A stretch of 64,000 nt of DNA from Planctomycetia bacterium (GCA_015075745.1 JABTTW010000001.1:1860001-1924000); one strand, 5' to 3'. Shown: positions 16,842 to 26,616, counted from the first letter of the stretch. Notes: generated from the letters alone by a model not told the origin. A program made the numbers and translations.

Positions 16842-19829
16842 ATGATTCGACGAGCACTGATGTGTGGCGTGCTGGTCCTGACGATGGTTGTTGGGATGGG
16901 GCAGGTTCGCGCTGATGAGCCGGTTGAGAGTGCGCGTGAGCGGCTGAGCCGGGCGATCGGGCTTTGCGAGGCGGGTGAGTACGAGGCGAGTCATGAGATT
17001 CTGATTGGGATTGATGAGGATGAGATTGAGGATGAGGGGGGGCAGTTGCAACTGCAGCGATACCTCTCCAAGACCGAGCAGGCCTTGGCCGGCATCGAAG
17101 AGGCGAAGAAAGATTTCGCCGCCGCCGAGGCAGCCGAGAAGGCGAACGACAAAAACCAAGCCGTCCAGCTCTACACTCGTGTAACGGAAAACAAGTACGC
17201 TTCGAAGGATGCCAAGGACACGGCATCGAAGAAGCTGGATGAATTCTCCAAAAAGTCTTCGAAGGACGCAGCACCGCCTCCGGCCGATGGCAAGATCGAG
17301 AAGATGACGGAGGCCGCCTCGTCCGCACCTCAGAATCAAACGGCGTCATGGGCCCCCGCGACAACGCCGCCCGCCAAAAAAGGCGGCTCTTCAATCGTCG
17401 AGGAACTGGCCATCGAGCACGAGCTGCTGTGGCAGCAGGCGGTACAGACTTATAAAGAGGCGGCCCGCAAGCTCCGGGTTTCAGTGCTCAAGGAAGATTT
17501 CGCCGAGGCCAAGCGCCAGCTTGATTTCGCCCGGGAAACCATCGAACTGAACCGACGTTACGCTTCGCCGGCTGCTCGCTACGAAGAATTGCGCGATCAG
17601 GCGGTCGAGCTGGAGCGATTTCTTCAGGATGAGCAGCGCAATTACGACGAACGCGTCATCCGCGAGAAGCAGCTTGAGATTCAGCAGCGCGAAGCGGACC
17701 GCGGGGAGCGGATTCGCAACACCAAGCTCAAGCAGGTTGATGCGCTCATGAGCCAGGCGGAGGAACTCGTCGGCGAACAGCGCCTGAATGAAGCGATTCA
17801 GGTTCTCGATCAAATTCTGGCCATCGACCCGCAAAACGAGCAGGCCGCATGGAAGCATGAAACCTTGAGCGACCTTGCTCAGGTCCGACGCATCAAAGCC
17901 ACCTCTCGCACCAAGGATCGCGAAGTTCAGGACCTCGTTGCCGAGAACGTGGAATCGGCCATCCCCTGGCACAACGACATTAACTATCCGAAAAACTGGC
18001 CGGAAATCGTCGCCAAGCGGCCCTCCAACGAAGAGGCGAGCGAACCCGAACAGAATCGACAGGTTCGCAAGAAGCTTGGCACCGTGGCGCCGGAATTGAA
18101 ATTCGACGCCCAGCCGTTTGAAGAAGTCATCGAACAGCTTCGCGCCCTGACCGGCCTCAACATTATTCCAAACTGGCCGGCCCTTGAGGCCGTCGCGATT
18201 GAGAAGGACAGCGAGGTCAGCCTGCGCGTCCAGAATGTCTCATTTGAAAAAGCCCTTCAGCTCATGCTCGACGCTCTTGGCGCCGGCGAGACGGAACTCG
18301 CCTATGAAATCGACGAAGGCGTGATCCGTGTCTCCACCAAGGAAGACCTCAGCCGGCGAACCCTGACTCGCGTCTATAACGTCCAGGACCTCATCATCAC
18401 CGTCCCGACTTTCCGTGGACGAGCGATCAACCTGGACCAGATCGGCCAGAACTCCAGTCAGCAGGGTGGCCTCGGTGGAGGTCGATTCCTCCAGGGTGGC
18501 GGCCAGGGCGGTGGAGGCGGTGGTGGTGGTGGTGGCGGCGGCCAGGGTCTGTTCGGCGGCGGCGGAGGTGGCGGCCAGGGTGACGATGAAGAAGAAATCG
18601 ATACCGATCCTCTTCAGCCGATCATTCAACTGATTCAGCAGACGATCGACCCGGAAAGCTGGCGAGAGGCGGGCGGAAACGTCGGCGCCGTCCAGCAGCT
18701 CAATCAGCAGATCATCGTCACCCAGACCTCGACCGCGCATCAGGAGCTGCGCGATCTCTTACGTCAGCTTCGCCAGTCGCGTGCGCTGCAGATCGCCGTC
18801 GAAGCCAGATACATCACGATTTCGCGCAACTGGTTGGAACAAATCGGCGTCGACCTCGACGTCATCCTAAATAACGGTAACGCCGGGTTCGACAGAACCA
18901 CGATTCTCAATCCGGCAACCGGTAATCCGGTTCTCGTTCCAAGAGAATTCACCAGACTGGGATTCACGCCCGGTGCGCCTGGAGGCATCGGCATTACGCA
19001 ACCAACGCAGCCGTTCGGCCATGTATTTGGTCAACCGGGTCTCGTTCCCGGGACGGGCAGCGTCGGCCCGGCGTCAGGAAGTCTTACGCCGATTCCGATC
19101 GTCAATAACACGCTCGATCTGGCCTCGCCGCAAAACACCAATATCGCCGGGTCGCTTGGCGGCTTGGCCAACACCTCGCCGGCGTTCCAGATTTTCGGCA
19201 GTTTTCTTGACAATATCCAGGTTGACTTCCTCCTTCGAGCAACGCAGATCGACCGTCGATCGAGCGACCTCGATGCTCCTCGACTCGTGCTCTTCAACGG
19301 GCAGCGGGCGACCTTTGAGTCGTTTATTGAGCAGGACTACATCGCCGCTTTGACGCCCGTCATCGGTGATAACGCCGGAGCCTTCCTGCCGCAGGTAGCC
19401 ACGGCTCTCACCGGCCGGTCGCTCGACGTGCAAGCGACAGTCTCCGCTGATCGGCGCTACGTCACCATGACGGTGCGAACCTTCACCCGCGTCACCGGCG
19501 ACTTCCGCACCGTGTTCTTCGGCGGTTCGCAGACGGTCGGATCGGGCTTCATCGAACTCGCGACGCAGACAACTCAGCAGATCCGCACGACGGTCAGTGT
19601 TCCTGACGGCGGCACTTTGCTCATCGGTGGCCTTAAACTCTCGGCTGAGCGCGACGTCGACGCCGGTGTTCCCGTGCTTTCGAGAATCCCGATTCTCAAG
19701 CGAGCCTTCTCGAATACGTCAAACGTTAAGGACGATCAAGTACTTCTCATCCTCATCAAGCCGACCATCATCATTCAGGAAGAGGCTGAGGCCGAAGCGT
19801 TTCCGACGCTTTCGTCCTCCGCGCCCTGA
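16842..19829 (+). CDS. Secretin-domain outer-membrane protein (GspD/PilQ-like) with coiled-coil N-terminus
   Basis: The protein has 995 residues. A signal peptide (MIRRALMCGVLVLTMVVGM, cleavage near VRA-DE) is followed by a long Glu/Ala-rich helical or TPR-like region (about 30-400). A secretin short N-terminal-type domain (about 420-505) follows, then a very Gly-rich linker (about 543-580), an N1-like ring domain (about 600-650) and a secretin core to about 985 with VPDGGTLLIGG near residue 920. Secretins form gated outer-membrane channels for type II secretion or type IV pili. No partner ATPase or pseudopilin genes are seen here. The ATG at 16842 is chosen because it begins the signal peptide and follows a GAGGAGAAG ribosome site. 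Confidence 0.9.
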   Translation: MIRRALMCGVLVLTMVVGMGQVRADEPVESARERLSRAIGLCEAGEYEASHEILIGIDEDEIEDEGGQLQLQRYLSKTEQALAGIEEAKKDFAAAEAAEKANDKNQAVQLYTRVTENKYASKDAKDTASKKLDEFSKKSSKDAAPPPADGKIEKMTEAASSAPQNQTASWAPATTPPAKKGGSSIVEELAIEHELLWQQAVQTYKEAARKLRVSVLKEDFAEAKRQLDFARETIELNRRYASPAARYEELRDQAVELERFLQDEQRNYDERVIREKQLEIQQREADRGERIRNTKLKQVDALMSQAEELVGEQRLNEAIQVLDQILAIDPQNEQAAWKHETLSDLAQVRRIKATSRTKDREVQDLVAENVESAIPWHNDINYPKNWPEIVAKRPSNEEASEPEQNRQVRKKLGTVAPELKFDAQPFEEVIEQLRALTGLNIIPNWPALEAVAIEKDSEVSLRVQNVSFEKALQLMLDALGAGETELAYEIDEGVIRVSTKEDLSRRTLTRVYNVQDLIITVPTFRGRAINLDQIGQNSSQQGGLGGGRFLQGGGQGGGGGGGGGGGGQGLFGGGGGGGQGDDEEEIDTDPLQPIIQLIQQTIDPESWREAGGNVGAVQQLNQQIIVTQTSTAHQELRDLLRQLRQSRALQIAVEARYITISRNWLEQIGVDLDVILNNGNAGFDRTTILNPATGNPVLVPREFTRLGFTPGAPGGIGITQPTQPFGHVFGQPGLVPGTGSVGPASGSLTPIPIVNNTLDLASPQNTNIAGSLGGLANTSPAFQIFGSFLDNIQVDFLLRATQIDRRSSDLDAPRLVLFNGQRATFESFIEQDYIAALTPVIGDNAGAFLPQVATALTGRSLDVQATVSADRRYVTMTVRTFTRVTGDFRTVFFGGSQTVGSGFIELATQTTQQIRTTVSVPDGGTLLIGGLKLSAERDVDAGVPVLSRIPILKRAFSNTSNVKDDQVLLILIKPTIIIQEEAEAEAFPTLSSSAP

Positions 19830-19875
19830 TCGTCTGCGACAGCGGATTGTTCGACATTCAAGTATGATTGACCTT

Positions 19876-19920
19876 CAAGGGCCGATCGCTCCATGGGCAG
19901 GGCGTTCGGCCCTTGTTATT
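19876..19920 (+). terminator. Hairpin terminator after the secretin gene
   Basis: CAAGGGCCGA (19876-19885) and TCGGCCCTTG (19906-19915) form a perfect 10-bp stem followed by a short T-rich stretch (TTATTT), about 45 bases after the secretin stop. Confidence 0.7.
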
Positions 19921-19985
19921 TGCCGATATATGCGCAATCGTGAGCGTGTGCTCATGTAACAATCGCCCCATCAAAGACCGGTTTC

Positions 19986-22040
19986 GTGCAGAGTTTGACC
20001 GACACCGCCGCAAATCCTGACCTCCACTCAAGCACCCGGCGCGACGCAACGGGCCTGGCGGCATTGATCGCTTCGGCGCTGTTCGTGTGCGCGATTTCAT
20101 GGTTTCAGCTCGGCAGCATCGACCTGGGCTATCACCTCGCCTACGGGCGGCACTTCCTGGACACCGGCAAGATCGTCGAAGTGGACCCTTTCATTTATCC
20201 CGAGGTGGCCAGGCCGTTCGTGAACGCAAACTGGGGCTCACAGGTACTCATCGCCCTTACCGAACGCACGGCCGGTGCCGCCGGGCTCATCGCGCTTCGG
20301 TCATTGTTGCTTTTGATTGTATTTGGATGCATTGCCCAGGTTGTGCGCCTCAGAACGAACGGACCGCACTGGATCGCATGGGCCTGGATGCTCGCCGCCA
20401 TCGCTGGCTACGAACGGTTCACATTGCGACCGGAGTTATTCAGCTACGCTCTGATGATGGTGCAGCTTGTGATTTTATCGAGAGGACTTCGCGGCCGTCA
20501 GGACTGGATCAAGCTCGGACTGCTGCAGGTGCTTTGGGTCAATCTGCATAGTTACTTTCTCGTCGGTGTCATTCTCTCGGGCGCCTATCTTTGCGGCTCG
20601 ATGTTTCGCGTTCTGTGGAATAAGAGCGACAAAGATCATCAAGATGCTCGCAGTGCCCTTAAATATCTGGCGGTGGCGATGAGCATTCAGATGGCCGCGT
20701 GTTTTATCAACCCCTGGCTGCACCGCGGCGCGCTCTTTCCGATTCAGACACTGAGCTATCTCAAGAACGAAAGCGTCATGGCGGGCGGCGAGGGCTGGAC
20801 CGGCGAGAGCGCATGGTCCGCCATTTCCGAATTCAAGTCGCCGTTTGCTTTCCTCGATCAGCCGATCAACATCCGAACCATTCAGGCGTACTTAGGCCTT
20901 CTCGCGGTCGCGGGCCTGGCCGTAGCCGCACTATTGGCCCAGCGGCAGACCGGCCCGGCGCTGGCGGTGCTTCTGCTCTTTGCCATGTCCACGCAGATGC
21001 GGCGAAACATCTGCCAATTCGCACTTGTCGCCTCGCCGCTGGCGATGCTCGCATTCAGCCGCTTCAAGCCCTGGTCGACTGAGGCGATGATCGCGGCCCG
21101 TCGCGTTCGCTTCGTCGCGATTCTCATCACAATCGGCGCGGCGGCATGGTGGACATTTGGCATTGTTGAGGGGCGGTTCTATTACCGGGAGCGCCGTATC
21201 AATCGCGTATTTGGCGCCGGCTACAACAAGCGCGTGTTCGCCATCGGCGCGGCACAATGGGTTGCCGATCACGCCGATCAGCTCAAGCCCAACCTCTATG
21301 TCAATTACTTCGCTTCGAGCAACACGCTGCCGTGGCTGCCGCCGAAGTTTAAGGTCTTCGTCGATACCAATACCTTTGCCTATCGCGAATCATCGCTCGC
21401 CGACGCCTACAAACTCGGGATGGGCCAGCTCGATCATGCCGCATTCTTCAGCGATCACGACGTTAACATCGTTCTGTTGCACTGCGGATCGGACACGCAA
21501 TTGCTCGTGCGGCGACTTGTCGACGACTACACCAACTGGGCCCTCGTTCACTTTGACCGGCACGCGGTCATCTTCGTCCGCCGCATCCTGGATCACGTTC
21601 CCATTATTCGGGCGTCTCCCGTCGCAATGAATGACCTCGACCCAGCGCAGTGGATCGCCGACACCACCGGCAGTCCCTCGCAGCGCGCACTCGATCTGGG
21701 GATTGCCGCCGGTGTGCCGCTGTCACTCGGATGGCACTCCAAAGCCCTTGCCCTCGCCGAGGAAGCCGCCCGACTTGCCCCGGACTATCACGAGGCCTGG
21801 CAGTTTCAAGGCGTCTGCCACGGAAACTTGGGCAACGAGGCAGCCAGAGCGGGACGACTTGAAGACGCCGAGCGCGCATACAACCGTGCCCTGGAGTGCT
21901 TTGGAGAAGCCCTGATGCTCACCCGCGAGGGGACAGCAAACTACGACCAGGCCATGGCCTACTCGCGACTCACTATCGAGAAGCTGAAGGAACTCGCCGG
22001 GATGAGAAACCCCCAGGACCCTCCGCAAATGCCCTCCTAA
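19986..22040 (+). CDS. Polytopic membrane protein (GT-C-like) with C-terminal TPR region
   Basis: The protein has 684 residues. About ten to twelve hydrophobic segments fill residues 25-410. The first external loop has SIDLGYHLAYGRHFLDTG followed by DPF.YPE, a pattern common in uncharacterised GT-C-type membrane proteins. A soluble segment follows (about 420-560). The last roughly 120 residues look like TPR helices (ALALAEEAARLAPDYHEAW, then AERAYNRALECFGEAL). A polyprenyl-sugar glycosyltransferase role is inferred only from the fold pattern; no substrate can be given. The start is GTG at 19986. The gene stands alone between a terminator and the padR operon. Confidence 0.75.
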   Translation: MQSLTDTAANPDLHSSTRRDATGLAALIASALFVCAISWFQLGSIDLGYHLAYGRHFLDTGKIVEVDPFIYPEVARPFVNANWGSQVLIALTERTAGAAGLIALRSLLLLIVFGCIAQVVRLRTNGPHWIAWAWMLAAIAGYERFTLRPELFSYALMMVQLVILSRGLRGRQDWIKLGLLQVLWVNLHSYFLVGVILSGAYLCGSMFRVLWNKSDKDHQDARSALKYLAVAMSIQMAACFINPWLHRGALFPIQTLSYLKNESVMAGGEGWTGESAWSAISEFKSPFAFLDQPINIRTIQAYLGLLAVAGLAVAALLAQRQTGPALAVLLLFAMSTQMRRNICQFALVASPLAMLAFSRFKPWSTEAMIAARRVRFVAILITIGAAAWWTFGIVEGRFYYRERRINRVFGAGYNKRVFAIGAAQWVADHADQLKPNLYVNYFASSNTLPWLPPKFKVFVDTNTFAYRESSLADAYKLGMGQLDHAAFFSDHDVNIVLLHCGSDTQLLVRRLVDDYTNWALVHFDRHAVIFVRRILDHVPIIRASPVAMNDLDPAQWIADTTGSPSQRALDLGIAAGVPLSLGWHSKALALAEEAARLAPDYHEAWQFQGVCHGNLGNEAARAGRLEDAERAYNRALECFGEALMLTREGTANYDQAMAYSRLTIEKLKELAGMRNPQDPPQMPS

Positions 22041-22185
22041 GCCCACTCCCTGCCAGTTGCACACTCTCATTACAATCAGTATTGACAACAACTTACGGCA
22101 AAAGCGGGTGGCCCTGCCGAGACCACTTTCAGGCCCCAATGCGGTAACCGCAAACGGCTTTCGTATTTCAAACCAGAGTCGATAG

Positions 22186-22216
22186 TTGACTTTACATGAT
22201 ATGCGACGCATACTAT
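22186..22216 (+). promoter_or_regulatory. Candidate padR promoter
   Basis: TTGACT (22186-22191) is followed by CATACT at 17 bases or TACTAT (22211-22216) at 19 bases. The -10 choice is uncertain. Either -10 overlaps the palindromes below, as expected for an autorepressed gene. Confidence 0.45.
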
Positions 22217-22230
22217 GTGATACATAGTAT
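22200..22230. promoter_or_regulatory. Two abutting palindromes, probable PadR operator
   Basis: TATGCG-A-CGCATA (22200-22212) abuts ATACTATGT-GAT-ACATAGTAT (22210-22230), a perfect 9-bp-arm palindrome. They lie 15 bases before the padR start and over its likely -10 region. PadR regulators usually bind ATGT/ACAT dyads at their own promoter. Confidence 0.65.
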
Positions 22231-22244
22231 CGGAGCCATGAATC

Positions 22245-22604
22245 ATGCAAATAGAACGAGAACTCCTCAAAGGCGTCCTTCCCATGGCGGTTATGCGCCT
22301 GCTCAAGCGGCGGAGCATGTACGGCTACGAGTTGGTGACCGAAGTCACGCAGCGCAGCGACGGGGTGCTAACCCTGGGACAAAGCACTCTGTACCCCCTG
22401 CTCTACAACCTCGAGGCCCAGGGCCTGGTCGAGAGCGAGTGGCAGGCCTCGCAAGGCGCGCGCGACCGTAAGTACTACAAACTCACCGACAAGGGCCTTC
22501 AGCGGCTCGAGCGCGACCTGTCCCAGTGGGAAGCGCTCGTCCGCGGCATGGGCCAACTGGTAGTCGGGACGTCCGAGGGAAGAGTGTCCGTGGTCCTGCC
22601 ATGA
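22245..22604 (+). CDS. PadR-family transcriptional regulator
   Basis: The protein has 119 residues and is a winged-helix PadR N-terminal domain nearly end to end: the LPMAVMRLLKRRSMYGYEL helix, LGQSTLYPLLYNLEAQGLV and the wing RDRKYYKLTDKGLQRL. The short C-terminal part should be the dimerisation helix. It probably represses its own operon through the dyads just upstream. The stop overlaps the start of the next gene as ATGA, so the two are translationally coupled. This arrangement is typical of PadR paired with a membrane HAAS/DUF1700-like protein. The ligand or signal is not visible. Confidence 0.92.
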   Translation: MQIERELLKGVLPMAVMRLLKRRSMYGYELVTEVTQRSDGVLTLGQSTLYPLLYNLEAQGLVESEWQASQGARDRKYYKLTDKGLQRLERDLSQWEALVRGMGQLVVGTSEGRVSVVLP

Positions 22605-24343
22605 GCGATACGGCCCCATTCATGCAAAGTGACGCCTTTGAGTCACTGCCTGATGCGCTTTGTGAAGTCATCCGCAGCGTCGTCCGGAAGACGCGCCTGT
22701 GGCCATCTGAGAAGCGCGACGTGCAGGCGGAACTCGAGTCTCACTTTCGCGAGGGACTGATCGAGCTCATCGGGCAGGGCATGAGTGTGGATGAATCCGT
22801 CGAGGTCTTGCGCGACGGCTTTGGTGATCCTGAACTGACGGCGAAACTCATTCGCCGCGGAAAGAAAAGAGGTAGATCGATGTTCTGGAAAATAATCGTG
22901 GGTACGGCGCTCACCGGGCTCGGCGGCGTCGGCACGGGAGCGGCCTATGTGGGTTATCTCTGGCTGGCCGAGCCGAATCCCACAGTCAATTACGTTGCGA
23001 AAATCAACGAACCGATCATTCAGATTCCCGAAAGCGATCGAAGCTGGCCCGTCCTGCGCGATGCGATCCTTCAAATGACATCTTCACCGGGAATCGAAAA
23101 GATTCGCGGCACCATGCCGCTGCCGGGCGAGGCAACGTGGCCGGAAGCAATGACATGGGTGTCACAAAATCAGAACTTGCTACCCGTGTTTATACGTGCA
23201 GCTCAGATGCCGGCATATGGATTCGTCTATGACAATGCTTCCACGGCGGAGTTTCTGGCCGCGCGAGCCGCGGCGCGGGGCGAACCGGCTTCACAAGCCG
23301 TTATAAAAGACGACCCCCTTGCACCGCCGACGCTCTCCCTGCTTCTTCCTCATCTGTCGGATTATCGCGATGCAGGTCGGCTCCTTCTTCTGGCCGCGAG
23401 AAATGAGCTTTATCACGGTGACTTCGTTGAATGCTGGACGGCGCTGGATTCGGTGCATCGACTCGGGGCACAGTTGCTCACCGGACAGACCCTCATCGAG
23501 CAGCTTGTCGGGCGGGCGATGATGGGCATGGCAGCTCAGGAGATGCGCCGTGTGCTTTACGACCTGCGAGACACCATCACGCCGGAGCAACTGGCAACGG
23601 TCGGCGAAAGCTGGTTCATGACCATGCCGCTTGACTCGATGAAGCCCAACTACGAAGGTGAAAAGCTCTTCTTCAGCGATGTTGTGCAGTACATCTTTAC
23701 CGATGACGGAAATGGGAATGGACGCCTGATCCCCAGCCAGTTCGAGAAGATTGAATGGCTCGGCCGCGACCCTTCAACTTCAAAGGAAGACAGCTTCCAT
23801 CGCGAGGGGCGGTACCTTCACATTGCTGCCGTCCACGCAGATCGTGCCACAACGATCGAAAAGTACACCGAGCTATGGAATAAAATGCACGAACGGATTC
23901 AACTTCCGCTGCACGACCCGCGCCGAGAGGATGCCGGCAGAGTTCTTGACGCGGCCCTTGAGAATGAGCCGCTGGGCCGATTCGCCGTCATCAGCACGCT
24001 CCTGCCGAATTTCTCCAACGCCGACGCATCCCTGCGCGAAAGTGTCATTGAGACGAAGGCCCTCCGAACCATTGTCGCCCTGCTGAGATTTCGTCTCGAC
24101 CATGCGGCATTTCCCGCGAAGCTCGGCGATTTGGTCCCGACCTATATCGCAGAGGTCCCGATGGACGCCTACAGCGGATCGGAACTTCGGTACGATTCCG
24201 CCGCCCCCTATGGCCCTCGCCTGTACAGCGTCGGACGCAACATGAAGGATGACAACGGCGTGTCGAAAACACCCCTCGGACAATCCGACGCGGACCGTAC
24301 GACGCTCGACCTGGTCTTTTGGCCGGAAGATCACCTGAAATAA
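22601..24343 (+). CDS. Membrane-anchored protein with N-terminal HAAS-like domain, partner of PadR
   Basis: The protein has 580 residues. The start is the ATG that overlaps the padR stop. Residues about 10-85 form a helical, charged domain (WPSEKRDVQAELESHFREGL, then VEVLRDGFGDPELTAKLIRR) resembling the HAAS/DUF1700 module commonly found next to PadR regulators. One transmembrane segment follows (about 92-118). A large extracytoplasmic region of about 450 residues has no catalytic motif I recognise; its C-terminus resembles planctomycete proteins with a pilin-like tail (PMDAYSGSELRYDSAAPYGPR, then YSVGRNMKDDNG). It is probably repressed by PadR. The function is unknown. Confidence 0.75.
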   Translation: MSDTAPFMQSDAFESLPDALCEVIRSVVRKTRLWPSEKRDVQAELESHFREGLIELIGQGMSVDESVEVLRDGFGDPELTAKLIRRGKKRGRSMFWKIIVGTALTGLGGVGTGAAYVGYLWLAEPNPTVNYVAKINEPIIQIPESDRSWPVLRDAILQMTSSPGIEKIRGTMPLPGEATWPEAMTWVSQNQNLLPVFIRAAQMPAYGFVYDNASTAEFLAARAAARGEPASQAVIKDDPLAPPTLSLLLPHLSDYRDAGRLLLLAARNELYHGDFVECWTALDSVHRLGAQLLTGQTLIEQLVGRAMMGMAAQEMRRVLYDLRDTITPEQLATVGESWFMTMPLDSMKPNYEGEKLFFSDVVQYIFTDDGNGNGRLIPSQFEKIEWLGRDPSTSKEDSFHREGRYLHIAAVHADRATTIEKYTELWNKMHERIQLPLHDPRREDAGRVLDAALENEPLGRFAVISTLLPNFSNADASLRESVIETKALRTIVALLRFRLDHAAFPAKLGDLVPTYIAEVPMDAYSGSELRYDSAAPYGPRLYSVGRNMKDDNGVSKTPLGQSDADRTTLDLVFWPEDHLK

Positions 24344-24375
24344 TCCGTCGATGACCCCTCCCGGCCAAGTAAACG

Positions 24376-24417
24376 CGCCCGTGACATCGACTCTCGATGT
24401 CACGGGCGTCTTTATGT
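24376..24417 (+). terminator. Strong hairpin terminator after the PadR/HAAS operon
   Basis: CGCCCGTGACATCGA (24376-24390) and its exact complement (24394-24408) form a 15-bp perfect stem with a CTC loop, followed by TCTTTAT. It lies between two convergent genes and could act on both strands. Confidence 0.85.
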
Positions 24418-24450
24418 CTGAACAGAATTTCCCGGGGGATGCTTTGAAGA

Positions 24451-25356
24451 TTATCGCGACTCAGGAGACCGCAATGCTGCGTCTTCGCCCTGTCGCGGAA
24501 TCTTCACCAGAAATGACCAGTTCGGCATCTTGACCTGCTTGCCGTTCTCGTCCGTTGCGATTCGCTGAACGATATGGCCGTTCTCCAGGTTGTACTTGAG
24601 TTCCTCTTTACCGCGAAGTGCTTTAACGGCCGGACTGTAACCGGTGCGACCATCTCCCGTATCAACCAGGGCGTCCTCGCCGAACGTGCCGACGCATATC
24701 GAAGTCTCAGCCTTGTCAGGATCGTGATAGTAATAGGCTTCGTGGCCGCGATCGCGAAGATCCTTAACCCACTCAACCGCCGCGGCTTTGTAGTCATGCA
24801 ATGAAGGCGTCGGATATGTAACGCCGACATGCAAAGTGTAGAACCCTCGTGCGTTTCTCAGGTCCCACTCCGTCGGGCCGACGTCGGGGCGCGGCTGTGG
24901 GATAGGCCGAGCCGAGAAGAACGGGTATTGGTCCCCGATCGCAAGCTTGCGAATGAAATCCAAGTCCGTTTTTACTTCGCTGGAGATGTCAACAATGACA
25001 TCGCCCTGGGCGTAGCGTTCGCCGTCAACTTTTGCCTCAACATACTTTAATTCATAGCTTCCGTAGAAAACGCGGCTGCGATCCTTGTCGTGCTGAACAG
25101 TGACCAAGTCCGGCCGAAGACCCGATACGCGCTTCAGGGAACTTGCCAGGGCATCAGCGGTTTCAGCGTGGCGCTCTCCTCGGTACTCATTGCACTCAAT
25201 GGTCCATGTCTCCACGTCGCCGGCCCTATGCCCACCGCCGATTCCGACTAGCGATCCCTTCTGCCAGAAGTCATCCCACTTCTGCTTTTCCTGCTCACCG
25301 CAGCCGATAATCGACAACGAAAAGGCGATGACAATCGACCATTTGTACTTCAACAT
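24451..25356 (-). CDS. Lipoprotein with SPOR-like C-terminal domain
   Basis: The protein has 301 residues. The ATG at 25356 follows a GGAAGAG ribosome site and begins a lipoprotein signal peptide (LSIIGC lipobox, Cys at about 19). Longer in-frame starts up to GTG 25398 would overlap rph. After a low-complexity linker, residues about 40-130 form one domain. Residues about 165-225 (GFYTLHVGVTYP, then AAAVEWVKDLRDRGHEAYYY and TSICVGTFGEDA) look like a SPOR/sporulation-related fold that could bind denuded peptidoglycan. It is the last gene of the thiL-tsaE-rph unit, with its coding start just after rph. The function is inferred, not certain. Confidence 0.7.
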   Translation of the reverse strand: MLKYKWSIVIAFSLSIIGCGEQEKQKWDDFWQKGSLVGIGGGHRAGDVETWTIECNEYRGERHAETADALASSLKRVSGLRPDLVTVQHDKDRSRVFYGSYELKYVEAKVDGERYAQGDVIVDISSEVKTDLDFIRKLAIGDQYPFFSARPIPQPRPDVGPTEWDLRNARGFYTLHVGVTYPTPSLHDYKAAAVEWVKDLRDRGHEAYYYHDPDKAETSICVGTFGEDALVDTGDGRTGYSPAVKALRGKEELKYNLENGHIVQRIATDENGKQVKMPNWSFLVKIPRQGEDAALRSPESR

Positions 25357-25387
25357 CCCAGATCTCTTCCGCATCATTCGTCTTAAG

Positions 25388-26131
25388 CTATTTGCCACGG
25401 GCCCCCAGTGAATGAGACTGTATCGACTTCAATTGACGGATTCCCTTCTCCGCCAGGGCCAGCATTTTGTTCATCTGAAGTCGGCCAAACGGCTTTCCTT
25501 CCGCGGTGCCCTGTACCTCGATGAATCGGCCGCTTCCCGTCTGCACGACGTTGAAATCCACCTCCGCATCCCTGTCTTCAACGTAATTCAAGTCGAGCAG
25601 GATTCGGCCCTCGACGATGCCGACGCTGACGGCCGCAACCGAATCAACGATTGGATTAACCGCCAACACCTTGTCCTTTCTCAAACGCCGCACGGCATCG
25701 ACCAATGCAAGATATGCCCCCGTAATGCTTGCCGTTCGCGTGCCCCCGTCCGCCTGAATCACGTCGCAGTCAATCCAGATCGTCCGCGGCCCCAGCTTCG
25801 CCATGTCCACAATCGCCCGCATCGATCGCCCGATGAGTCGCTGAATTTCCTGTGTTCGACCGTCTACCTTTGTTCGATTGCGCGGACGACGGCTGTCTGT
25901 GCTGGCGGGAAGCATGTCGTACTCCGCTGTCACCCAACCCAGCCCGGCCGCCTCTCGCCACTTCGGCACGGATTCCTCAATCGACGCGGTACACAGCACA
26001 TGAGTATCACCGGCCTTGATCAACACCGACCCAGCCGCGCTCTTGGTAAAGCCTCGGTGGACCGTAACTTTACGCAGCACATCGGGCATGCGACCGTCGG
26101 CCCGGGATTTCTTCGATATCGACTTGGACAT
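25388..26131 (-). CDS. rph: Ribonuclease PH
   Basis: The protein has 247 residues, the usual length. It trims the 3' ends of tRNA precursors phosphorolytically, releasing nucleoside diphosphates, and works as a hexameric ring. The sequence follows the family from the N-terminal [21 protein letters not shown], through the RNA-binding [26 protein letters not shown] region, to the metal and phosphate site [21 protein letters not shown] and the [22 protein letters not shown] block. It starts 11 bp after tsaE and is part of a leftward housekeeping operon. Confidence 0.97.
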   Translation of the reverse strand: MSKSISKKSRADGRMPDVLRKVTVHRGFTKSAAGSVLIKAGDTHVLCTASIEESVPKWREAAGLGWVTAEYDMLPASTDSRRPRNRTKVDGRTQEIQRLIGRSMRAIVDMAKLGPRTIWIDCDVIQADGGTRTASITGAYLALVDAVRRLRKDKVLAVNPIVDSVAAVSVGIVEGRILLDLNYVEDRDAEVDFNVVQTGSGRFIEVQGTAEGKPFGRLQMNKMLALAEKGIRQLKSIQSHSLGARGK

Positions 26132-26142
26132 GGCTGCGTACG

Positions 26143-26616
26143 TTACCCGGCCGCGCCGAGCTTTGCCAGCCGCGCTTCTGCTTCCGTGCCGGTCGTGATC
26201 ACTGAAAGTCGACGGTCCGTCTCTCCTTCAATCTCAATCGCGATCCAAATCGTGTGCGAAGGCATCGCTGCTGCAACTCGATCGGCCCACTCGACGATCA
26301 CCACGCCCCCGTCCGTCATCTCCTCAAAGCCCAACGCATCAAACTCCGTCGGGCTGCCAAGGCGATAGGCATCGATGTGACTAACTGGATGGCGGCCCGC
26401 GTACTCATTGATCAACACAAACGTCGGGCTGCTCACCAGGCGCGCGTCCGACACACCCAGTCCCAGCGCCAAGCCCTTGGTCAATTGTGTCTTTCCTGCC
26501 CCAAGCCCGCCCGCCAAGGCAACGACATCGCCGGGCGCCAGCATTTCGCCGATCGCTCGACCGATCTCAATGGTCTCATCCGGGCTGCCGGAAACGATTT
26601 CTAACGTCGTAGTCAT
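26143..26616 (-). CDS. tsaE: tRNA t6A biosynthesis ATPase TsaE
   Basis: The protein has 157 residues. TsaE is the ATPase that works with TsaB and TsaD to add threonylcarbamoyl to A37 of ANN-decoding tRNAs. The Walker A motif is clear ([15 protein letters not shown]). Also present are [31 protein letters not shown] and VVIVEWADR. The ATG at 26616 overlaps the thiL stop as ATGA and gives the standard length; a longer frame upstream is only antisense or shadow sequence of thiL. Confidence 0.94.
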   Translation of the reverse strand: MTTTLEIVSGSPDETIEIGRAIGEMLAPGDVVALAGGLGAGKTQLTKGLALGLGVSDARLVSSPTFVLINEYAGRHPVSHIDAYRLGSPTEFDALGFEEMTDGGVVIVEWADRVAAAMPSHTIWIAIEIEGETDRRLSVITTGTEAEARLAKLGAAG

